DNA from: JBBQTU01 sp038213005 | Lineage (GTDB): Bacteria; Planctomycetota; Phycisphaerae; Tepidisphaerales; Tepidisphaeraceae | Length of the DNA: 20,721 nucleotides | Direction: 5' to 3' | NCBI GenBank assembly: GCA_038213005.1 | Contig: JBBQTU010000046.1 | Coordinates: forward strand, 1-20,721 | Part shown: in pieces, positions 15,966 to 20,721 of the stretch | How positions within the stretch are numbered: position 1 is the first letter of the stretch | Layout: each line of letters opens with the position of its first letter | Position numbers and translations under genes: made by a program | The notes under the pieces: generated by a model | Seen by the model: the letters and a program-made list of their open reading frames with translations, nothing else | Told to the model about the DNA's origin: nothing | Database searches by the model: none

Positions 15966-17449
15966 GTTCCGGCATGCAACTCATCCAGCAGATCCAACTT
16001 CACGCCACGGACCGGCCAGACGCGGTGGCGATCCGCCAGGTCGACGCGCCGGCGGGAGGCGACCGTCATCTGACATGGCGCGAGCTACAGCAACTCGTCG
16101 CCTCAGCGGCTCAATCGCTGCGGCAACACCTGCCGCCGGGCGCGGTGGTCATGCTCTGCACGAGCAATCGCCCGGAGTTCTGGGTCGCGTACTTCGCTTG
16201 CCTGTCGGCCGGGCTCACTGTATTTCCCCTCGCCACAGACATCGTGCAGGCTGAGTTTGAGCTCACCGTAGCGAGAGGCGGCGTCGCGGCGCTGGTAATG
16301 GAGCAGCCCGGGCGAATTCGGCCAGACAAAGTTTTCCCTCGCGCGCTGGATATTCCGGCCCTGGGCGGCCAACTGACTGTCCTGGCGGCCCTGGCCCCCG
16401 CCGCCACCCAGCCGGGTGCGGGCCTGATGCTCGCCAGTTCGGGCACCACTGGTCACCCCAAGACCGTTTGGCGCAGCGCCACAGCACTGGACGCCGTCGC
16501 GTCCAATATGGTCGAGGCAATCGGTTTCTCGCCGGCCGACCGGATCATCACGGGCGTCCCACTTTGCCACTCCTACGGCGGCGAGCACGGCGTACTAGCC
16601 CCGGCCTGGGGAGGATCGACGGTGCATGTCTGCAGCGGCATCGACCTCGCCATCCTCTCTCGTGAACTGCAAAGCGGAGCGACGATCCTGCCGGGCGTGC
16701 CGTTTCTATTCGACATCATGGCGCAGACGGCCGACGAGATCGCCTCGCTGGCCCACCTGCATCACGTGTTCTCGGCCGGAGCGCCGCTTCCGGCCGCGGT
16801 GTACGAAATGTTCACGCAGCGGTTTGGCAAGGCAATTGGGCAGATCTACGGCGCGACCGAGTTTGGGACCGTCACGTTTAACGACCCCGCGAGAGCGGGA
16901 TTCGATCCAGCCAGTGTCGGCCCGGGGCTGCGGGGTGTATCGATCCTCATTCTCGACGCCGAGACGCCGGATGTGGCCCATCCGCTGCCCACGGGAACCC
17001 AAGGGCAGATAGCGGTCTGCGCCCCCTCAATGCTGTCGCATGTCGTCGGGCAACATGAGCGGCCGTTTCTCGACGGCTACGTCCTCAGCGGCGACCTGGG
17101 AAGACTCGATTCGCACGGCAGGCTGACGGTGACCGGCCGGCAGCGGCTGCTGATCGACGTCGGCGGACGCAAGGTCAATCCCATCGAAGTGGAGCAGGTG
17201 CTGGCATCGCATCCGGCGGTGGCCGACTGCGTGGTTGTCCGCGTGGTGGTGAGCCATACCGTGAATCGACTCAAGGCGGTCGTCACGCTGCGCGATCCTT
17301 CGGCACCGTTCTCTCCCGAACTGCTCCGGGAGTTTGCCCGGCAGCGGCTTTCGGCGTACAAGATTCCCCGGCTGGTGGAAGTCCGATCGTCGCTTCCACG
17401 CACGCCACTGGGCAAGGTGCTTCGTCATCTGTTGGAGGCTGAACAATGA
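15962..17449 (+). CDS. ANL-superfamily acyl/aryl-AMP ligase
   Basis: ANL enzymes activate a carboxylic acid as acyl-AMP and transfer it to CoA or a carrier protein. The 495-residue protein has all core motifs: P-loop ASSGTTGHPK at 158-167, YGATE at 296-300, GDLGRLD at 377-383, and the hinge and C-terminal domain (TGRQRLLIDVGGRKVNPIE). The catalytic lysine region RTPLGKVLRHL has K485. It is compact, as in aryl polyene and benzoate-type ligases. The GTG start overlaps the deacetylase stop by 4 bases, and an in-frame ATG lies 4 codons on at 15974. Its stop overlaps the next gene by ATGA. The substrate is not readable; a fatty or aromatic acid is equally possible. No acyl carrier protein or ketosynthase is seen in the window. 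Confidence 0.88.
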   Translation: MSSGMQLIQQIQLHATDRPDAVAIRQVDAPAGGDRHLTWRELQQLVASAAQSLRQHLPPGAVVMLCTSNRPEFWVAYFACLSAGLTVFPLATDIVQAEFELTVARGGVAALVMEQPGRIRPDKVFPRALDIPALGGQLTVLAALAPAATQPGAGLMLASSGTTGHPKTVWRSATALDAVASNMVEAIGFSPADRIITGVPLCHSYGGEHGVLAPAWGGSTVHVCSGIDLAILSRELQSGATILPGVPFLFDIMAQTADEIASLAHLHHVFSAGAPLPAAVYEMFTQRFGKAIGQIYGATEFGTVTFNDPARAGFDPASVGPGLRGVSILILDAETPDVAHPLPTGTQGQIAVCAPSMLSHVVGQHERPFLDGYVLSGDLGRLDSHGRLTVTGRQRLLIDVGGRKVNPIEVEQVLASHPAVADCVVVRVVVSHTVNRLKAVVTLRDPSAPFSPELLREFARQRLSAYKIPRLVEVRSSLPRTPLGKVLRHLLEAEQ

Positions 17450-18192
17450 TGTTTCCCGCTGGTCGAACCTGGGTGTGGGTGGGCCTGCTGCTGGTGGGTG
17501 TGGCGGGATCGGGTTGCGGCCCCAGCACGGCTGTCCCGAGCTATCGCTGGACCGACGATCGCGCGGCAGTCCAGGAACTGGCGACGCGGGCCAGGCGGGT
17601 CAAGAGTTTCGTCGGCGAGGCCACGGTGAAACTCCAGAAGAGTAGCGGCGACAGCATCCGACTGGACTCGGTGATCGTGGCGGAGTTTCCCAACCGGGTG
17701 CGGCTGCGGGCCTGGAAATTTGGGCAGGCCGTGCTGGACCTGACCATGACGCCCGAAGGCACGTGGATGGTCCGTCCGGAAGATCCATCGCGACGCGAGC
17801 GCGTGCTACCCGCCAGCATCAGCGCGGCGCAATTTGCGCGGGGCTGGGCGATGGTGGCGGGCGACCTGGCCGATCCCATCACGGTTCAGCAGGTCGATGC
17901 CAATACCGTGTGCCTTCATCGCGAACTCGATACCGGGATGCGGATGCTGACGGACGTGGACCGCGCCAGCCTCACGATTTCCCGTCAGCGGCTGATCGAC
18001 AACGATGGCAAGGCACATTTCACCCTGAAGCAGGACGAGTACCGCATGTTCGGTGATATTGTCTGGCCCATGCGTCTTACGGCCATCAGCCAGCAGGGCA
18101 CGATCGTCGTCCAGTTCGACAATGTCGAGTTCAACACACCGCCGGCGGCTGGCGCGTTCACGCCGCCCAGCCGCGCCGAGAAAATGCCATGA
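17446..18192 (+). CDS. LolA/LolB-like outer-membrane lipoprotein
   Basis: This 248-residue protein starts with a lipoprotein signal, a basic residue followed by VWVWVGLLLVGVAGSGC, with lipobox cysteine at 24. The mature part reads as amphipathic beta strands (ATVKLQKSSG, VIVAEFPNRVRLRAWKFGQAV, GTWMVRPED) resembling the LolA/LolB-type unclosed beta barrel that carries lipids or lipoproteins across the periplasm. Its pattern, with a LolB-type N-terminus that stands alone, is only a family-level guess. It starts by ATGA overlap with the ANL ligase, so it is the last gene of a three-gene coupled set (deacetylase, ligase, LolA-like). GGAGG lies about 8 bases before the ATG. In some aryl polyene and similar lipid clusters a LolA-like protein accompanies an AMP ligase, which makes a lipid-export role plausible. 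Confidence 0.72.
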   Translation: MMFPAGRTWVWVGLLLVGVAGSGCGPSTAVPSYRWTDDRAAVQELATRARRVKSFVGEATVKLQKSSGDSIRLDSVIVAEFPNRVRLRAWKFGQAVLDLTMTPEGTWMVRPEDPSRRERVLPASISAAQFARGWAMVAGDLADPITVQQVDANTVCLHRELDTGMRMLTDVDRASLTISRQRLIDNDGKAHFTLKQDEYRMFGDIVWPMRLTAISQQGTIVVQFDNVEFNTPPAAGAFTPPSRAEKMP

Positions 18193-18224
18193 AGGACGCT
18201 CCCCCCCGCTGACACGGCCGCCGC

Positions 18225-18350
18225 TTAGGACCGGCCCATCAATAACTGGCAGGACCGGCGCGATGATCTCTTCCTACTCCTCCCCCGTGGGGGAGGCTGG
18301 GAGGTGGTTGGCTTCTCTGAGCCGGACGGTTGTTGATTTACCCGTCCTTA
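18225..18350 (-). mobile_element. MITE-like element, copy B (right bracket of five-gene cluster)
   Basis: This 126-bp element in opposite orientation shares most of its sequence with copy A at 12473-12634. Its terminal inverted repeats are TTAGGACCGG at 18225-18234 and CCCGTCCTTA at 18341-18350, with ATCAA and AAC blocks further in. An internal hairpin (CTCCCCC/GGGGGAG, 18280-18296) matches the CCCC/GGGG hairpin of copy A. The outer TTA at 18348-18350 is also the complement of the TAA stop codon of the esterase gene. No coding capacity. Confidence 0.65.
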
Positions 18351-19097
18351 GCCCACCTTCAGGCGCAGGTTTTTGGCGTGGAAGGCGATCGCCTCGCGGA
18401 CGTGCTCATCCCAGTACTCCCACGTGTGATTGCCGGGGAACTCGCGGTATTCGTGGTCGATCTTCAGCTTGGTCAGTTCCTGATGGTACGTGCGGTTGTG
18501 CTCCAGCAGGAAGTCCTCGGTCCCGCAGTCGATGAGCATCCGGGGCAATTGCCCGGCCTTCTGGGCCTTGCGTGCCAGGTGAAGCAGGTCATGGTCTGTG
18601 CCCTTGGGACTGGCGCCAAAGATGCGGCGCATTTCCTGCTGATCCAGCGACGTCTTGCTGCTGGACCCTGCCAGCATCGCGCCCGAGTGGCTGTTGGCGC
18701 TGGCAAAGAGGTCCGGCCGGCCCAGCGCCATCCGCAGGGCGCCGTAACCGCCCATCGAAAGGCCGCCGACACACCGGGCACCGCGAGCCTTCCTGGCCGG
18801 GAAGTTGCGCTCAATGAAGTTGGGCAGGTCCTCGGTCATGTACTTGAAGTAGTCAGAGCCCTGCTCGTTCTTGGTGTAGAAGCCTCGATACCCGTCGGGC
18901 ATGACGACGATCATCGGCAGGTTGGCGACATACATCTCGACGCGCGTGCGGCGATGCCAGGCGCTGTAATCATCGGACAGGCCGTGCAACAGATAGAAAG
19001 TCGCAAACGGAGGCTTGCCGACCTCGGGAAGAATGACGTTGGTCTGGACCATCTTGCCGATGGAATTGCTGAACCAGTTAATGGTGCAAAATGACAT
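18348..19097 (-). CDS. Alpha/beta hydrolase of the EstA/esterase D family (serine esterase)
   Basis: This 249-residue esterase resembles tributyrin esterases and S-formylglutathione hydrolase-like enzymes. Its catalytic triad is visible: nucleophile S114 in GLSMGGYGA, acid D195 in CGTEDFLLEH, base H224 in PGNHTWEYWDEH. The oxyanion-hole motif LHG is at 37-39, followed by DDYSAW. The start MSFCTINWFSNSIGKM is the family N-terminus. A longer open frame upstream to 19322 reads through palindromic repeats and was rejected. No signal peptide is present, so it is probably cytosolic. The RBS is poor. The stop codon lies at the edge of mobile element copy B. It is convergent with the LolA-like gene and unlikely to belong to the same operon. 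Confidence 0.88.
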   Translation of the reverse strand: MSFCTINWFSNSIGKMVQTNVILPEVGKPPFATFYLLHGLSDDYSAWHRRTRVEMYVANLPMIVVMPDGYRGFYTKNEQGSDYFKYMTEDLPNFIERNFPARKARGARCVGGLSMGGYGALRMALGRPDLFASANSHSGAMLAGSSSKTSLDQQEMRRIFGASPKGTDHDLLHLARKAQKAGQLPRMLIDCGTEDFLLEHNRTYHQELTKLKIDHEYREFPGNHTWEYWDEHVREAIAFHAKNLRLKVG

Positions 19098-19159
19098 GGT
19101 TGGGAGAATATCGTGCAGGTCGCGAGACGGCAATATTGCCGAGGGTTGAGGCCACCGGT

Positions 19160-19368
19160 GGGGCGTGCCCGTTTTTTCGGGCACACGATTTCTCAGCCCC
19201 AACGGGGCGGCATTCTTAAGCCCAGGGTAAGCGTACTCGCGCAGCCCTGGGTAAGGACCATTCTCCCTGAATGAGCCCTGAAAGGGCGACACATCCTTCA
19301 GCACCGTATTCGCTCCAACCACTCTCTAACGCGCAACTTGCATCTGCCCGGAAAAATGGGCACGCCCC
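19160..19368. mobile_element. Short element with 25-bp terminal inverted repeats
   Basis: The left end 19160-19184 runs GGGGCGTGCCCG, T-tract, CGGGCAC. The right end 19344-19368 is its inverse, CTGCCCGG, A-tract, GGGCACGCCCC. The ends match at 22 of 25 positions. The 209-bp element includes the three-hairpin module. The size and ends fit a MITE-like non-autonomous element; the GTGCCCG/CGGGCAC left end can itself fold as a hairpin. Confidence 0.5.
19196..19289. repeat. Three-hairpin intergenic repeat module, copy 2
   Basis: In order: GCCCC/GGGGC at 19196-19208, CCCAGGG/CCCTGGG at 19221-19251, and GCCCT/AGGGC at 19275-19287. This is the same three-stem layout as 9871-9958, again with GACA after the third stem. 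It lies inside the 19160-19368 element. Confidence 0.6.
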
Positions 19369-19623
19369 CGCCATACGGTGCAGTGGTGTCCCTCTTCTTG
19401 ATTCCTTCGCCTCCGCGATCCTCGCCCTCATCCTCCTCCTCATCCCGTGCCCGTCCAACAAGGTAGGCCGCTGACATCAGTGGCCGAGGTATTTATATGG
19501 CGGAAACTTGGCGGGACAGTTTGCTCGATGCAAGAGGGAGGATCGCTACCGACAACGTGAATGCGGCCCGGTACGCACGGGCGCAATGGAAGGCGTCGGC
19601 AGTTTAGATCGTCAATCGATCCC

Positions 19624-19655
19624 CGTCCTCTTTGACGTTCGTCCTCTTTGACGTT
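19624..19655. repeat. Tandem direct repeat, 16 bp x 2
   Basis: CGTCCTCTTTGACGTT is repeated exactly twice (19624-19639, 19640-19655), just upstream of the REP cluster. It may mark a small duplication at the junction of the relic transposase region. Confidence 0.7.
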
Positions 19656-19658
19656 CCC

Positions 19659-20148
19659 GCCGAAAGCGCACGAGCCGAAAGCGTTAGCGCCGGCATCCAC
19701 GCCGAAAGCGTACGAGCCGAAAGCGTTAGCGCCGGCATCCCCCACCCAAGCACACCCAAGCCAGAGAAGGTGATGAACGATTTCAAGGCCTGGGCGAGCC
19801 GCCGACTTCGCGAGGCCTTCAACGAACCGATGGACCGGGAACGCTGGACGCGCCACGGAAGCACCCGGTGGCTGAATACTCAAGTGTCCTTGCAACAAGC
19901 CATTGCCTATGTCGTCGACGAGCAAGGCGAGCCGATGGCATACTTCGATGGAAGAAACAACACCCCGAAAGCCTACAACCCGAAACCATAACCGCCGGTG
20001 TTACGAATTACGAGCCGAAAGCGTTAGCGCCGGTGTTACGAGCCGAAAGCGTTAGCGACGGATTGCGTTGGTTACAAGAAGTGCCGGCGCTGACGCTTGG
20101 TTGCCCGGCGCTGACGCTTTCGGCTCGTAATGCACGGCTCGTAATGCA
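19659..20148. repeat. REP-like repeat cluster around a transposase relic
   Basis: A core ACGAGCCGAAAGCGTTAGCG followed by CCGG or ACGG occurs in direct orientation at 19670-19694, 19712-19736, 20010-20033 and 20038-20061. The first two are part of a 42-bp tandem duplication (19659-19700, 19701-19742). Inverted copies lie at 20083-20098 (partial) and 20105-20128. A short tandem (CGGCTCGTAATGCA x 2) is at 20121-20148. Copies on both sides and in both directions are the expected layout of a REP array around its transposase. Confidence 0.75.
19740..19991 (+). pseudogene. C-terminal relic of a REP-associated tyrosine transposase (RAYT)
   Basis: Only the last 75 or so codons resemble a protein. 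KPEKVMNDFKAWASRRLREA, then RERWTRHGSTRW and QAIAYVVDEQGEPMAYFDGR, are the C-terminal part typical of RAYT/TnpA-REP transposases (Y1-type, relatives of IS200/IS605). The upstream part that should hold the HUH metal-binding motif and early sequence is missing; REP-like repeats run directly into the relic at about 19742. The reading frame is open from 19632, but its first 40 codons are translated repeats. It is therefore a non-functional fragment. The RAYT family normally mobilises REP sequences, which fits the surrounding array. Confidence 0.78.
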
Positions 20149-20243
20149 CGCCCACAGTTCGACTTCCGGGAGATCATCAAAATCGGCGACGGGTCGCAGG
20201 AAAAGTCCGATCGACGCATCACAAACACTCGAAAACAACCGCA

Positions 20244-20301
20244 CTCCGCCTGCGGCGGAGAAGAAAAAACCAATCCGAGCGGGCAGTACCCCGCTCGGAT
20301 T
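20244..20301 (-). terminator. Intrinsic terminator for the SUMF1/PEP-CTERM gene
   Basis: AATCCGAGCGGG (20272-20283) and CCCGCTCGGATT (20290-20301) form a perfect 12-bp stem with a 6-base loop. Read on the minus strand the stem is followed by GGTTTTTTCTT, a standard U tract. A second hairpin (CTCCGCC TGC GGCGGAG, 20244-20260) lies just beyond. The stem begins 30 bases after the minus-strand stop codon. Confidence 0.9.
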
Positions 20302-20330
20302 AAAGGGTAAAAGAGTAAAAGGGCAAAGAG

Positions 20331-20720
20331 TTACCTTTGAACGCGTTTCCGACGACCCAGCATCACGATCGCGCCACCCGAAAGAATCCCCACCAAGGCT
20401 GGTTCAGGGACACTGGCGACACGGAACCCGATGCCGTAGAACTCGTCCGCGGGGTCGTCGTAGCCGCGGACCGACGACTGCAAGAGGCCGTCGAAGTCGC
20501 CCCAGGAGCCCCCGCGCAGCCCGCGGTAAGCGCCGGAAATGACGGCGTCATTCCACTCCCAAACGTTGCCGCCTTGGTCAAAGGTGCCGTAGGAGCTTGG
20601 ATCTCCCGAGTAGCTGCCCACGTTGGTGGATGATCCGACGCTATCATTGTAGTTTGCGTCCGCCGTGGTGATCGTGTTCTGGCCGTTCGGATAGAGCGAA
20701 TACGTTGAGTTGGCAGCGTT
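20331..20720 (-). CDS. SUMF1/formylglycine-generating-enzyme fold protein with PEP-CTERM anchor (5' part outside window)
   Basis: The visible 129 residues begin inside the domain (NAANSTYSLYPNGQ). They contain the SUMF1 C-terminal signature QGGNVWEWNDAVI, GLRGGSWGD and SSVRGYDDP, then GIGFRVA. A PEP-CTERM sorting tail follows: VPEP at 104-107, a hydrophobic helix (ALVGILSGGAIVMLG) and a basic end RRKRVQR. PEP-CTERM proteins are exported and processed by an exosortase, often in exopolysaccharide-producing bacteria. The domain may be structural rather than catalytic; the catalytic cysteine region of true formylglycine generators is not identifiable in this part. The gene continues beyond the right edge. 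It ends 30 bases before a strong terminator. Confidence 0.88.
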   Translation of the reverse strand, partial: NAANSTYSLYPNGQNTITTADANYNDSVGSSTNVGSYSGDPSSYGTFDQGGNVWEWNDAVISGAYRGLRGGSWGDFDGLLQSSVRGYDDPADEFYGIGFRVASVPEPALVGILSGGAIVMLGRRKRVQR

Positions 20721-20721
20721 G

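Larger units (their letters stand above)
19098..19658. other. Non-coding gap with repeat elements
   Basis: About 560 bases with no supported gene. It carries the TIR-bounded element at 19160-19368, the second hairpin module at 19196-19289, and the tandem 16-mer at 19624-19655. A 67-codon plus-strand frame at 19271-19474 overlaps these repeats and is not credible as a protein. Confidence 0.55.

Noticed and set aside
19098..19322. An upstream extension of the esterase frame
   Set aside because: It translates the palindromic module and element ends (PGLREYAYPGL), and the family N-terminus begins at 19097.
19659..20148. A possible CRISPR array
   Set aside because: Copies lie in both orientations, are separated by irregular distances, include a transposase relic, and have no uniform spacers.
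19868..20542. A 224-codon plus-strand frame through the repeats and into the SUMF1 gene
   Set aside because: It is made of REP sequence, the terminator and the antisense of a clear PEP-CTERM gene.

Overview
The window is GC-rich, gene-dense bacterial chromosome. It looks like Planctomycetota, perhaps a Phycisphaerae-type lineage. The signs are a PEP-CTERM protein with a formylglycine-generating-enzyme (SUMF1) fold, an FHA-domain/GspE fusion ATPase, many intergenic palindromic repeats, and a decayed REP-associated transposase among its repeats. This placement is inference from gene content, not from a marker gene.

Left part (1-9600) is mostly housekeeping and metabolism. On the minus strand lie the start of csrA, cut by the window edge and with a probable CsrA-binding hairpin in its leader, and endonuclease IV. 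On the plus strand a Gfo/Idh/MocA oxidoreductase and an SDR form a two-gene unit. A ThiF/MoeB-type adenylyltransferase follows on the minus strand. Plus-strand genes then encode a YlbF-family protein and FabI; an ApbE-DUF2271 fusion overlapping a PepSY-type membrane protein; and an FHA-GspE ATPase.

Middle part (9601-12702): a repeat-rich gap, tRNA-Ala(UGC) with a strong terminator, a minus-strand PstS-like periplasmic binding protein that seems to have lost its C-terminus, and about 1.1 kb of intergenic DNA full of inverted repeats and palindromes.

Right part (12703-18192): five tightly packed plus-strand genes, encoding a mannitol-1-phosphate dehydrogenase-like protein, a PfkB sugar kinase, a NodB-type polysaccharide deacetylase, an ANL acyl/aryl-AMP ligase and a LolA/LolB-like lipoprotein. 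The last three are joined by 4-nt overlaps. The whole block is bracketed by two copies, in inverted orientation, of a 126-162 bp element with its own terminal inverted repeats. This bracketing is the most unusual layout in the window. The gene set suggests sugar-derived or acylated envelope material, but no product can be named.

Right end (18225-20721): a minus-strand serine esterase whose stop codon lies in the end of one bracketing element, a second small element with different terminal inverted repeats, a relic of a REP-associated tyrosine transposase surrounded by direct and inverted copies of its putative REP sequence, and the 3' end of a minus-strand SUMF1/PEP-CTERM gene with a clear intrinsic terminator.
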